A stretch of DNA of 64,000 bases from Metabacillus niabensis (GCF_020524345.1 NZ_JAIVLH010000020.1:49403-113402), one strand, 5' to 3'. Shown: positions 16,824-25,716, counted from the stretch's first letter. Numbers and translations: made by a program. Notes: generated from the sequence alone by a model not told the origin.

Positions 16824-17165
16824 CTTCAACAAACGAGCAAGAGTGTTGAAGATCTAATTTCATATTTTATCTAACTAAACTAAGTTAAATGCTTTTCCAG
16901 TTGGATATAATAATGAACAGTTTTGATAAGAGGGGAGGAAACTCCCTATTATTCTTAAAATCTCTAACTTCGTGTAAAATATCTATTAACACAACTGAAA
17001 ATGATTTGTTAAAACGTCTTAATTCCTTGAAAGTACTGGAGTTGAGGCGTTTTTTATTAGATCAGGAACTATGCATAAGTGTTATTAACACATCTAGAAG
17101 AAGAGAAGTACCGGATTCTATTCATATTTCTATCTTCATCTTCATCAATCAGGCCAGATTTGTTG
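16824..17165 (+). repeat. Dispersed intergenic repeat, copy C
   Basis: The fullest copy: CTTCAACA...TGTTGAAGATCTAATTTCA at the left end, GCTTTTCCAGTTGGATATAA, ACTCCCTATTATTCTTAAA, CGTGTAAAATATCTATTAA, the hairpin at 17010-17055 and the ATCAGGAACT block. It ends with the AGGCCAGATTTGTTG tail. In the hairpin one pair is changed to G-U (CGTCT with AGGCG). No gene is present between dgcK and the ABC operon. Confidence 0.85.
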
Positions 17166-17228
17166 AATAAAAACAATTTTTAAGCTGGCTGATTTGAAAT
17201 AGATTAAAAATGCTTGCATGTAAATAAG

Positions 17229-17272
17229 AAACCCAGTTTATCTTCTCAACATATGAAGATAGCTGGGTTTAT
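17229..17272 (+). terminator. Strong stem-loop after repeat copy C
   Basis: AAACCCAG-TT-TATCTTC pairs with GAAGATA-G-CTGGGTTT. No gene ends here on either strand, so it may be an orphan terminator that shields the ABC operon from upstream transcription. Confidence 0.5.
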
Positions 17273-17454
17273 ACAGTTTAATGTGAAAATAACATTAAAG
17301 TGATATCGATTAATTAGGAAGCATCTGTTAAATAATATATCCGATTGTTACTAAGGAATAAGGCTTTAGGTGAAACATTGCGTTTTTTACTCATGCTCCC
17401 TTCAAGTATAAGTTTTAAACTAATCGTGTAAATAACTTGAAAGGGGCAATGAAA

Positions 17455-18207
17455 GTGAAAGCGATATTAACGGCAAGAGATGTAGTAAAGGTTTATAACA
17501 AAAATCAGGTAGCAGGACTTAATAAAGTATCCCTTGATATTGAATCAGGTGAATTTATTGGAATTATGGGAGTTTCAGGTTCGGGCAAAACAACATTACT
17601 AAACATTTTATCGACTATTGATAGGCCTACTAGTGGAGATATTGTAATCAATGGGGTAAACATCAATAAACTAAATGAAAAAAAGGCTGCTGATTTTAGG
17701 AAAAGTAATTTAGGTTTTATTTTTCAAGAGTATTATTTATTAGATAGTTTAACTGTAAAGGAAAATATCTCAGTTCCACTTACATTGTTAAAAAAATCTC
17801 CACAAGAAATTGAAGTGTCTATAAATAGTCTAGCAGAGCGTTTCGGAATAAAAGAACAGCTATCTAAGTACCCTAATCAACTCTCTGGTGGACAAAAACA
17901 AAGAGTAGCTGCAGCAAGGGCTATTATAAAAAAACCTTCACTTCTATTTGCAGATGAACCAACGGGTGCATTAGATTCAAAATCTGCAACAGCCTTGTTA
18001 CACAAGTTAAGAGAGGTGAATGAGGAACTTCAAACTACTATCTTAATGGTGACTCACGATGCCTATACCGCTAGTTTTTCAAGTAGAATTCTCATGTTTA
18101 GGGATGGAAATATTATTAAGGAAATAAGAAGAAATAATCGTACTAGAAAAGAATTCCTTGAAGATATTTTAACAGAAGTCACAAGCATTGAAGTTTCCAA
18201 CGAATAG
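17455..18207 (+). CDS. ABC transporter ATP-binding protein (BceA-like)
   Basis: ATPase of a MacB/BceA-type exporter. It has Walker A GVSGSGKTTLLN (about 39-50), the Q loop in GFIFQEYYLLD, the signature LSGGQKQRVAAARAI, Walker B LLFADEPTGALDS and the switch His in VTHD. Start choice: AAGGGG (17441-17446) is two bases before the ATG at 17449 but eight before the GTG at 17455, so GTG is preferred; the ORF could also open at TTG 17437. The permease follows after a few bases. In B. subtilis such pairs expel or detach peptide antibiotics from lipid II cycle targets. That role is inferred here from family only. Confidence 0.9.
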   Translation: MKAILTARDVVKVYNKNQVAGLNKVSLDIESGEFIGIMGVSGSGKTTLLNILSTIDRPTSGDIVINGVNINKLNEKKAADFRKSNLGFIFQEYYLLDSLTVKENISVPLTLLKKSPQEIEVSINSLAERFGIKEQLSKYPNQLSGGQKQRVAAARAIIKKPSLLFADEPTGALDSKSATALLHKLREVNEELQTTILMVTHDAYTASFSSRILMFRDGNIIKEIRRNNRTRKEFLEDILTEVTSIEVSNE

Positions 18208-18219
18208 GAGTTGATATCC

Positions 18220-20184
18220 TTGGGTTTATTAAAAATAGCATATAAGAATTTAAAAAAGAACTTTTCTTTTTATTCTCTTTACTTTATTTCGGTTGCCTTT
18301 GTATTAATGGTATTTTTCTCCTTCATCTCTTTTGCCATGAACGATATTATTATGGAGAAAATATCATCCGATGGTAGGGTGGAAACCATGTCAAAAACAG
18401 TTGCCGTTTTTGTTATGGCCTTCGTATTATTTTACATGTCCTATTCAAACTCTTTCTTTTTGAAACGACGAACGAAGGAACTTGGAATCTATTCTCTTTT
18501 AGGATATAGAAAAGCAAGTATGTTAAAGTTGTTAACCATTGAAAATGTTGTAATTTGTTTATTATCGTTGCTTACAGGGGTAATATTGGGGGCCATTCTT
18601 CACAAAGGTATTATTGAGGTCATTATTAGGGTATTAAAATTGCAAATTGAAACATCAGCGATTCCGTTATTTAACTATGGCGCGATTCTTTTTACTTTAA
18701 CCTTTGTATTTGCTGTTTTGATTGTATTGTTTTTTTCAAATTGGATTGTTCTTCGAAATAGCTCTGTCTTAAATTTGGTTCGCATGGAAAAGCGTGAAGA
18801 AAAGAAAATTAAAGTCAGGTTGAGCCTATCCATTGTAGGATTGTTATTCATGGTTCTTGGGTACATATTAGCGTTTGACATTACTAGAGGTGTAGAATCA
18901 TTATGGAAAACGATTGGATTTTCACCAATGGCACTTCTGACTATGTTAACAGTAGTAATAGGAACCATCTTTTTTATCCATTCGTTTTTACCTTTCTCGA
19001 TCCATAAATTAGAGCAAAGAAAAAACTGGCTTTACAAGGAAATGAATATTATTGTCCTGCCAAATTTCAAATATAAAATCCGGTCAAAGGCAAAGACTTT
19101 AATCTTATTAACATTATTAGCTGCCGGTACACTCTCTCTTTTTGCTTCAACTGTACTTTCTGTTTATTATCCGGTAGCAGCCACGGAACGGATTATCCCA
19201 TCAGCTATAGAATTTCCGGTAGAAGATAAAGGGCTGGCGAGTAAAGCACTTGAGATAGTGAAGGGGACGAATAATGTTAAAGATATGAGATATAGTGAAA
19301 CAACGATTATACAAGTAATATCCTCTTCAGCCAACTTACCTTTTGAATATAACGTTAAGGAAGCATCGGGCTTTGATTTGATTTCCGAATCAGATTATAG
19401 GGAGCTTATAGAGCTTCAAAACAAAGCTGCAAAAATTGAAAAGTTGAATGATGATGAGGCAATTTTAGTAAAGTATCGGCCAGAGGAAGGTGATCCCGAT
19501 AAAGGGAATGTCTATAATTTAAATTTGTCAGCTAGTGATAACGTAAAAGTAATGGTCAAAGAGACCACCTTAATAAATCCAATTGGGTTTGCGAATAGCA
19601 TTGGAACATTAATCATTTCAGATACCCTTTATCAAAAAATAAAGACATATGATCTTCCTGAAAAAACGATAATGAGTATTGATGGACAAAATATGAGAGA
19701 TAACAAAGAAGTTTATGAAAATCTAGAACCACTGTTTAAAGATGACCCTTATTTTTCAAGTAGTTATCAAAGAAATGAAGTCATTACCCAAGCGAATAGT
19801 TCTACATTTTTACTTATTTCCTTTGTTACCATTATCTTTTTTGTTGCAACGGGGAGTATACTCTACTTCCATAATATTTCTAGTATAATGGCGGATAAAG
19901 ACGACTTTATGATATTAAATCGAATGGGTTATAACAATAAAATGATGAAGAAAATAATTAACAAACAAATTTTGGCTTTGTTTGGCATCCCATATGTTTT
20001 AGGTGTAACACATAGTACCTTTGCTATAATAGCCTACAAGTCGGCTCTAATGGATGATTTGCTAGGAAGAAATAGCGCCTTTATACTTCCTATATTGCTA
20101 GCTGTAGTTATTTTTACAATTGTTTATATTATTTATTTTTTAGTAACAAAAAGAGCTTGTTATAAAATTATTTATACAAATTAG
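18220..20184 (+). CDS. ABC transporter permease, BceB/FtsX type with large ectodomain
   Basis: About 655 residues with ten membrane segments. Segments 1-6 lie between residues 15 and 260 and segment 7 near 295-315. A 200-residue extracellular domain (about 320-525) follows, then three last segments (about 530-650). This is the topology of BceB-type permeases of antimicrobial-peptide detoxification modules. The TTG at 18220 sits nine bases after AGGAG; the TTG at 18211 touches the Shine-Dalgarno and is unlikely. A terminator separates it from the histidine kinase gene, but the kinase starts only about 100 bases further on. Confidence 0.88.
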   Translation: MGLLKIAYKNLKKNFSFYSLYFISVAFVLMVFFSFISFAMNDIIMEKISSDGRVETMSKTVAVFVMAFVLFYMSYSNSFFLKRRTKELGIYSLLGYRKASMLKLLTIENVVICLLSLLTGVILGAILHKGIIEVIIRVLKLQIETSAIPLFNYGAILFTLTFVFAVLIVLFFSNWIVLRNSSVLNLVRMEKREEKKIKVRLSLSIVGLLFMVLGYILAFDITRGVESLWKTIGFSPMALLTMLTVVIGTIFFIHSFLPFSIHKLEQRKNWLYKEMNIIVLPNFKYKIRSKAKTLILLTLLAAGTLSLFASTVLSVYYPVAATERIIPSAIEFPVEDKGLASKALEIVKGTNNVKDMRYSETTIIQVISSSANLPFEYNVKEASGFDLISESDYRELIELQNKAAKIEKLNDDEAILVKYRPEEGDPDKGNVYNLNLSASDNVKVMVKETTLINPIGFANSIGTLIISDTLYQKIKTYDLPEKTIMSIDGQNMRDNKEVYENLEPLFKDDPYFSSSYQRNEVITQANSSTFLLISFVTIIFFVATGSILYFHNISSIMADKDDFMILNRMGYNNKMMKKIINKQILALFGIPYVLGVTHSTFAIIAYKSALMDDLLGRNSAFILPILLAVVIFTIVYIIYFLVTKRACYKIIYTN

Positions 20185-20198
20185 ATTTATCAAAAAAG

Positions 20199-20229
20199 CT
20201 GATGGACAGTGGATGTCTATCAGTTTTTC
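20199..20229 (+). terminator. Terminator after the ABC permease
   Basis: CTGATGGACA pairs with TGTCTATCAG (one G-U pair) and five T follow. Confidence 0.85.
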
Positions 20230-20281
20230 TTAAAAATAGATTGTATAATGATTTTAGAAAGTGAACAGAGGTAATAAGATT

Positions 20282-21871
20282 ATGAAAAAATCCTATGAGA
20301 GAAAGCAACTTTTTATTTTACTGAATCAAATTCTGGTTATCTTGTATTTATGTTATCAGTATACATTGAACAACTTTGCTGGAATGGAAAATTTAATACC
20401 ATTGATTATTATATCCTTAATTATTATAGATGCGTCCTATATAAGTTATAAAAATATTAAAGGGAATATCACACTATCTAGATTTACAAACTTATTAATT
20501 TTAGTAGCATGGCAATTTTTATTTTCTTTAGATGGAAGTAGTACTTTTTATACATTAAGTACATTACTAAGCGTTGTAATCCTGTATAAATCGGTTCAAT
20601 TTTTGTTCATCTTCTTTTTTCAGGATACTACCTATACATATAAACAGAGAATAGGCTGGACTTTAACGTTCATATGCCTGTTGACGCTAATATCCTTATT
20701 TATAAACGAAAGGTTGTTTGCGGTACTATTTTTCCTTCAGTGGGTTTTAAGCATTGGCTGTATTACTTTTCTATTTCTAAAGCATCGCAAACGAATTTCC
20801 TTTGTCTTAATTAGTGAGAAAAAGCATTTTCTTAAAACAGGTCTCATTATTTTTGTCTCATTTGTTGGATACGTAATGATATTTGCTGACAAACCAGAAT
20901 ACCTAAGTAATTTTGGGTGGTATGTGATGATTATTTTCCCTTTATTTAGTGTTCATTCAATTGCTTTTAAAAACACTGGTAGTGTGGAGGCATATATTCC
21001 ATTTAAGAAAACAAATGTTTATGTGATGTGCTTTTTAGCACTTATCAGTATTTTTTTACTTGGATTGTTATTTCGATTTAATATAATAAGTCATTTTATC
21101 GTCATTCACATGATTCTTTTGTTTGTATTACTTCGTTTTACATTATTGTATAAAGAACTGCAAGGCACTATTTTGGAAAAAGATAATTACAAAGTAGCCC
21201 GTGATAATTTTTATGCTCATAATTTGATGCAAGTGAGGAAAGAGGAAGAACTAAAAGGCAATGTATCCAATTATTTACACGATGAAATTTTACAAGATAT
21301 ATTATCCATAAAAAACATGATTAATAAATCGGACAAAGAAGAAGTTCAAACAATCATTTTTGAAACGTTAGATAACCTAAATCTGTCAATACGAGATCAG
21401 ATGCAAGAATTCCATCCAACCTTATTAAAATCACTCACCTTAAAAGAAAATTATAGTTATCTATTGAAAACATTAGAGCAGAATTATGGAAAAGGAGAAA
21501 TAGAAATAATTTTCAACTGCATGAATGGTCTATTTTTAGTTGATCCCTATCATCTTGTTGTTTATCGGATTTTAAAAGAACTGGTTACAAACGCAATAAA
21601 GCATTCTCAATGCTCAAAGATAACGGTAACATTGAAACAGGACAAGGAAAAAGTTGAACTAATAGTATCGGATGATGGAACAGGATTAAAGGAAAAGGTA
21701 TATGGAAAAGTTGGATCTACTCATCATAAAGGACTTAACTCTATCAATGAACAATTATTCTTATTAAATGGTAAAATGACTATTTTGAATAACGAACCTA
21801 ATGGTTTATCTGTCTGTATTCAAATTTTTATGAAAGGAGAGGATTCCTATCAATATTTTATTAATCGATGA
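20282..21871 (+). CDS. Sensor histidine kinase, NarL-partner type (HisKA_3)
   Basis: A membrane kinase of 529 residues. The N-terminal 295 residues form about eight or more membrane segments without an obvious extracellular domain. A dimerisation helix follows with the HisKA_3 phosphoacceptor LHDEILQDIL (His near residue 334). The HATPase domain has ILKELVTNAIKHS (N box) and SDDGTGL (G1 box). The ATG at 20282 follows AGAGGT at nine bases. The 3' end overlaps the response regulator. It differs from BceS kinases, which have two membrane helices and pair with OmpR regulators. Confidence 0.88.
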   Translation: MKKSYERKQLFILLNQILVILYLCYQYTLNNFAGMENLIPLIIISLIIIDASYISYKNIKGNITLSRFTNLLILVAWQFLFSLDGSSTFYTLSTLLSVVILYKSVQFLFIFFFQDTTYTYKQRIGWTLTFICLLTLISLFINERLFAVLFFLQWVLSIGCITFLFLKHRKRISFVLISEKKHFLKTGLIIFVSFVGYVMIFADKPEYLSNFGWYVMIIFPLFSVHSIAFKNTGSVEAYIPFKKTNVYVMCFLALISIFLLGLLFRFNIISHFIVIHMILLFVLLRFTLLYKELQGTILEKDNYKVARDNFYAHNLMQVRKEEELKGNVSNYLHDEILQDILSIKNMINKSDKEEVQTIIFETLDNLNLSIRDQMQEFHPTLLKSLTLKENYSYLLKTLEQNYGKGEIEIIFNCMNGLFLVDPYHLVVYRILKELVTNAIKHSQCSKITVTLKQDKEKVELIVSDDGTGLKEKVYGKVGSTHHKGLNSINEQLFLLNGKMTILNNEPNGLSVCIQIFMKGEDSYQYFINR

Positions 21872-22460
21872 TCATGTTTTATTTGCAAAGAGTTTAAAGA
21901 TTGCCTTTGAGGATTATGTTCAAATTAATCAATTTTCTATAATACAAGATATCGATCATGTTATGTCAGTAATAGAAAACGTCAAGCCGGACATTACTTT
22001 AATCGATATCAATTTAAGCAATATAAGCAATGAAGATGGTTTAGAGCTAGCTAAAAACATTATTAATAGAGGATGTAAAACTAAAATAGTAATGTTGACA
22101 GGTTATGATCTCCCCGTTTATCGACATGAAGCAAAAAAGATTGGTGTAAGTGGTTTTATTAATAAAAATATTATGCCAGATAAATTATTGGAAATATTAA
22201 TTGATATTAATAATGGTACTTACTATTTTCCAAAGTCCTCGGAAATTGTAGAAGAATTGACTGATAGTGAAAAACAAATTTTACAATTACTAGCCAATGG
22301 GTATAAGCGTAAAGATATTGCTTCTATTGTTTTTGCAAGCGAACGTACAGTTTCAAATCATATTCAGCATATATTTGACAAGTTGAATGTATCATCTTCA
22401 TTAGAAGCTGTAACTAAAGGAATTAATTTTGGCTATATTCAACCTAGTTATAATGAATAG
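21849..22460 (+). CDS. NarL/LuxR response regulator with a non-canonical start
   Basis: Receiver domain beginning NILLIDDHVLFAKSLK, phosphorylated Asp in TLIDINLSN (about D53), Lys in GFINKN, and a C-terminal LuxR helix-turn-helix (LTDSEKQILQLLANGYKRKDIA then ERTVSNHIQHIF). The whole receiver is in frame back to an in-frame stop at 21831, but no ATG, GTG, TTG or CTG lies between that stop and ATG 21963. Starting at 21963 would remove the first strand and the acidic pair. The likely start is the ATC at 21849, nine bases after AAAGGAG, giving a first residue followed by NILLIDDH; the ATT at 21843 is another option. The 3' end of the kinase gene overlaps it. Confidence 0.8.
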   Translation: MNILLIDDHVLFAKSLKIAFEDYVQINQFSIIQDIDHVMSVIENVKPDITLIDINLSNISNEDGLELAKNIINRGCKTKIVMLTGYDLPVYRHEAKKIGVSGFINKNIMPDKLLEILIDINNGTYYFPKSSEIVEELTDSEKQILQLLANGYKRKDIASIVFASERTVSNHIQHIFDKLNVSSSLEAVTKGINFGYIQPSYNE

Positions 22461-22506
22461 TAATTAACTTTCTTTTATTAAACAAGCAAATAAAAACTTT
22501 CTGGTA

Positions 22507-22741
22507 TTCAACAATCGGGCGCGAGGAAACTCCCTATTATTCTTGAATGCTGAACTTCGTGTAAAATATCTATTAATACAACTAAAATTGAGTAATTAAA
22601 ACGCCTTAAATCCTTGGTAATACTGGAAATGAGGCGTTTTTTTATTGTATCAGGAACGAACAATAAGTGTTATTAACACGTCTTGAAGGATGAATACCCG
22701 AGTATAGCCCTATCTTTTTCTTTCACAAACAGGCCGATTGT
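22507..22741 (+). repeat. Dispersed intergenic repeat, copy D
   Basis: TTCAACAATCGGGCGCGAGG, then ACTCCCTATTATTCTTGAA, CGTGTAAAATATCTATTAA, the hairpin at 22597-22643 and the TTAACACGTCTTGAA block. The tail AGGCCGATTG is shortened. The stem has C-G pairs (CGCCT with AGGCG) where copy B has CGTCT with AGACG. It fills the space between the response regulator and the rrf2 gene; no gene is present. Confidence 0.85.
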
Positions 22742-22823
22742 ATCATTACAACTTAAAGATTTAAATGGTTGTATTTAACGCAGTACAAGTCCAAATAGAA
22801 AAGACATACTCCTGGAATCTTTC

Positions 22824-23258
22824 TTAACATCTATTTTCTTTAGTAGAAATAGACTTCACAACATCTTCTAGAGTAAGGCTTCCTAAAACCTTTTCCATTG
22901 CCAATTGAGCAGCTGTAAATAACGGTTCAATTGTTTCCTGGATATTCCTACCTACAGGACATTCAGGGTTTGGATTATCATGTACGGTGAATAACTCTTT
23001 TTCCTGTACAACATTCACTGCCTTATAAACATCAAATAGTGTTATATCAGATAATTCTTTTGTAAGTGCAGCTCCTGCAACGCCAGGACGGACTTTTACC
23101 AACCCTGCATTTTTAAGCATACCCATAATCTTTCTGATAACAGCAGGATTTGTGTTTACGCTTCCTGCTAAAAACTCTGAAGTGCTTATTCCGCTTTTAT
23201 TTATCTCAATAAGAGCTAGTATATGAATTCCTACAGAAAACCGACTACTAATTGACAT
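22824..23258 (-). CDS. ywnA: Rrf2 family transcriptional regulator (YwnA-like)
   Basis: A 144-residue winged-helix regulator: SISSRFSVGIHILALIEI at the start, the recognition region TNPAVIRKIMGMLKNAGLV, and the LTKELSDITLFDVYKAV segment typical of Rrf2. Only one internal cysteine (NPECPVG) and a C-terminal one are present, so a three-Cys Fe-S cluster as in IscR is unlikely. The ATG at 23258 follows AAGGTGAG; the GTG nine bases upstream lies on the Shine-Dalgarno. It faces a ywnB-like gene across 87 bases, the same arrangement as ywnA-ywnB in B. subtilis. Confidence 0.88.
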   Translation of the reverse strand: MSISSRFSVGIHILALIEINKSGISTSEFLAGSVNTNPAVIRKIMGMLKNAGLVKVRPGVAGAALTKELSDITLFDVYKAVNVVQEKELFTVHDNPNPECPVGRNIQETIEPLFTAAQLAMEKVLGSLTLEDVVKSISTKENRC

Positions 23259-23281
23259 TTTTCTCACCTTCCGAAAATAGA

Positions 23282-23319
23282 TGTATCATAATAATACACC
23301 TGTAATTTATTTTATTACA
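23282..23319 (+). promoter_or_regulatory. Two adjacent dyads between rrf2 and ywnB
   Basis: TGTAT...ATACA (23282-23298) and TGTAAT-N7-ATTACA (23301-23319) lie side by side in the divergent promoter region. They are the likely operator of the Rrf2 regulator for both directions. Confidence 0.55.
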
Positions 23320-23345
23320 AGTTAGATTATTAGGAGGATTATAAA

Positions 23346-23976
23346 ATGAAAATTGCAATTATTGGGGCAAGTGGTAAAGCGGGAAGTCTTATTTTAAAAG
23401 AAGCAGTTAGCCGTGGGCATGAAGTGACAGCTATTGTAAGAGATGCTTCAAAACTTAAACGTTGCAGTTATTGAAAAAAATATATATGATCTCACTTCTG
23501 ATGATGTGCAGAAGTTTGAAGTAGTTGTTAACGCATTTGGTGCTCCTCTTGGTGAAGAGCAAGCTCATGTGGATGCTGGACATGCATTAATTGAGGCATT
23601 AAAAGGTACAAGTACAAGGGCGATTATTGTAGGTGGAGCTGGAAGCCTTTATTTCGACGAACACAAAACAGTTAAGGTAATGGAAACACCTTACTTTCCA
23701 GATCTATTTACCCCGACCGCCAAAGGGCAAGGACGTAACTTACTAGAATTACAGGAAGCTTCTACTATTAGCTGGACTTTTATTAGTCCTTCTGCGTTGT
23801 TTGATGCTGAAGGAAAAAGAACTGGTTCATATCAGTCTGGAAAAGATAACCTTTTGGTTAATTCAAAAGGTGAAAGTTATATTAGCTATGCTGACTATGC
23901 TATTGCCGTATTGGATGAAGTTGAAAATCCACAACATATAAATGAACGGTTTACTGTTGTGGGTGAAGCAGAATAA
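23346..23976 (+). pseudogene. ywnB: ywnB-like NAD(P)-binding protein, frameshifted
   Basis: From the ATG at 23346 (after AGGAGG) the frame reads MKIAIIGASGKAGSLILKEA, a Rossmann GxSGxxG start, through VTAIVRDASKLK. It then runs into a stop at about 23475. In the +1 frame the protein resumes without a gap as NVAVIEKNIYDLTSDDV and continues to 23976 with VGGAGSLYFDE and SWTFISPSALFDAEGKR, typical of YwnB-like NmrA/SDR proteins. A single extra base, or two missing bases, near 23457 separates the halves. Either a recent pseudogene or a sequencing error; the rest of the gene is intact, about 209 residues in all. Confidence 0.85.
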
Positions 23977-23997
23977 GTATTTGAATAGAAAAAGTTT

Positions 23998-24030
23998 AAA
24001 TGTCATTAGTGTTTACGCTAATGACATTTT
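23998..24030 (+). terminator. Terminator of the ywnB-like gene
   Basis: AAATGTCATTAG pairs perfectly with CTAATGACATTT around an eight-base loop; the T tract is short. Confidence 0.75.
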
Positions 24031-24333
24031 GCTATCTAGATATAGGATAGATGAAACTTTGTTCAAGATAAAAAGTGGAATGAATGAATTAAACGAATCG
24101 AATCCATAGGAAAGAAAAGAATATATTTATAACAGGTAAATCCCACCTCCATTTATCACCATCCCAGCCCAAAATCTTGCTCCAAATAAAATTATGCAGT
24201 ATCTTAAAAAGAGGTCCTTAATGTTACTTTAGAATCAATTTCCCAAGACCTAAAAAAATGATGGGCCGCTATTTTGCTTAAGACAGAAGCCCTAATTAGT
24301 AGTTCAATTAACGTTAATTGGAGGAAAAATATA
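24031..24333 (+). other. Intergenic region upstream of lplJ, no gene seen
   Basis: No coding frame; an in-frame extension of lplJ back to 24274 has no ribosome binding site. CTCCATTTATCACCATCCCA near 24150 is the only C-rich stretch. I see no clear promoter. Confidence 0.4.
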
Positions 24334-25326
24334 ATGCTTTTTATTGATAATAAAGGAATCACAGATCCGAGAATAAATTTAGCCATCGAGGAGTATGCGG
24401 TTAAACATTTAAATCCCAATCAAACCTATTTATTATTTTACATAAATGAACCATCGATTATAATCGGGAAAAACCAAAACACCATTGAAGAAATTAATAC
24501 TTCTTATGTAGAAGAAAATCATATTCATGTTGTGAGAAGGTTGTCAGGCGGCGGAGCTGTTTACCATGATGAAGGGAATTTGAATTTTAGTTTTATTACC
24601 AAGGATGATGGAGAAAGTTTTCATAACTTCAAAAAGTTTACCGAACCTGTTGTACAAGCACTTGAAAAACTTGGTGTGAAAGCAGAGTTGAGTGGAAGAA
24701 ATGATATTATTGCTGGTGATGGACGAAAGATTTCCGGAAATGCTCAATTTTCGACAAAAGGGAGAATGTTTTCTCATGGTACATTATTATTTGATTCAGA
24801 AATTGATAGTGTCGTTGCTGCGTTAAAAGTTAGAAAAGATAAAATTGAGTCAAAAGGGATTAAATCCATTCGGAGTCGAGTAGCAAATATTAGCGAATAT
24901 TTAAACGAACGCATTACAATTGAACAATTTAGAGAGCTTTTGCTTCGCTATATATTCGACGGAACTGATTCGATTCCAACTTATGACCTTACAGAGGATG
25001 ATTGGAAAAAAATTAATCAAATCTCAGAAGAACGTTATCAAAATTGGGATTGGAATTATGGGAAATCACCGAAATTTAACTATCAGCACTCACACCGTTT
25101 TCCAGTTGGTCAAATTGATATTCGACTTGAAGTACAAAAGGGCATCATAGAAAATTGTAAAATATATGGTGATTTTTTCGGTGCCGTTGATGTTGAAGAA
25201 GTGGAAAATGCATTAATTGGTGCAAGATATGAAAAAGAAGCGATTAAGACAGTATTTGATAACATTGATGTTAAAAAATATTTCGGAAATATTGAAAAAG
25301 CAGATTTGATTCATTTATTCTATTAA
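24334..25326 (+). CDS. lplJ: Lipoate-protein ligase LplJ
   Basis: Attaches free lipoate to lipoyl domains using ATP. It has the family signature RRLSGGGAVYHDEGNLNFSF (about 70-89), the GRNDIIAGDGRKISGNAQ segment (about 124-141) with the catalytic Lys, and a C-terminal accessory domain. 330 residues equals B. subtilis LplJ (about 331). The ATG at 24334 follows GGAGG at nine bases; the upstream extension to 24274 is unlikely. Monocistronic, ended by a hairpin that resembles the stem of the dispersed repeats. Confidence 0.93.
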   Translation: MLFIDNKGITDPRINLAIEEYAVKHLNPNQTYLLFYINEPSIIIGKNQNTIEEINTSYVEENHIHVVRRLSGGGAVYHDEGNLNFSFITKDDGESFHNFKKFTEPVVQALEKLGVKAELSGRNDIIAGDGRKISGNAQFSTKGRMFSHGTLLFDSEIDSVVAALKVRKDKIESKGIKSIRSRVANISEYLNERITIEQFRELLLRYIFDGTDSIPTYDLTEDDWKKINQISEERYQNWDWNYGKSPKFNYQHSHRFPVGQIDIRLEVQKGIIENCKIYGDFFGAVDVEEVENALIGARYEKEAIKTVFDNIDVKKYFGNIEKADLIHLFY

Positions 25327-25340
25327 TAAACCGTGATATT

Positions 25341-25385
25341 GACGCCTTAATTCCTTTTGTAATAATGGAATGAGGCGTTTTTTAT
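25341..25385 (+). terminator. lplJ terminator resembling the repeat-family hairpin (copy E)
   Basis: GACGCCTTAATTCC and GGAATGAGGCG flank a loop and are followed by TTTTTTATTTA. The CGCCTTAA...GAGGCGTTTTTT framework matches copies A-D, but the flanking repeat blocks are absent. Confidence 0.7.
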
Positions 25386-25716
25386 TTATATAAATTGTAT
25401 TTGGATAAATAAATTAGTTGGCTCAATTAATCTATCAAAGTTTATCAGCCCCCGCCAAGCCGTCCCATCACATCGACCTCAAGCTCTAAACTCCTTCTAA
25501 CAGTTCGTGTATGCTTATTATCTATATCATGATATGAGATATAGGTATTGGCTATATGGAAAAGGCGTAGTTAAAATAAATAACAAAGGATAAAGATAAC
25601 AGGAAGAGAAAATGTTATCTCACATGCAAACAATATATATGTATTTCCTCGAGAAGAAATTTTAATAAAATGCCTCCTATGCTTAAAGGGGGCATCTATT
25701 TTAGGAGTTGTTTTTA
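25386..25716 (+). other. Intergenic region with C-rich block and hairpin, no gene
   Basis: A C-rich block (AGCCCCCGCCAAGCCGTCCC, about 25447-25500) stands out from the AT-rich surroundings and may be a relic. Just before the MFS gene ATGCCTCC and GGGGGCAT (25669-25695) form a hairpin next to the ribosome binding site, with no U run. It could act in the leader of the mRNA. Confidence 0.4.

Noticed and set aside
16889..17170. 93-codon plus-strand frame in repeat copy C
   Set aside because: The whole frame lies inside the repeat and is not maintained in the other copies.
8190..22741. Dispersed repeats as a CRISPR array
   Set aside because: Copies are 230-340 bases long, separated by kilobases with genes between, and are not regularly spaced.
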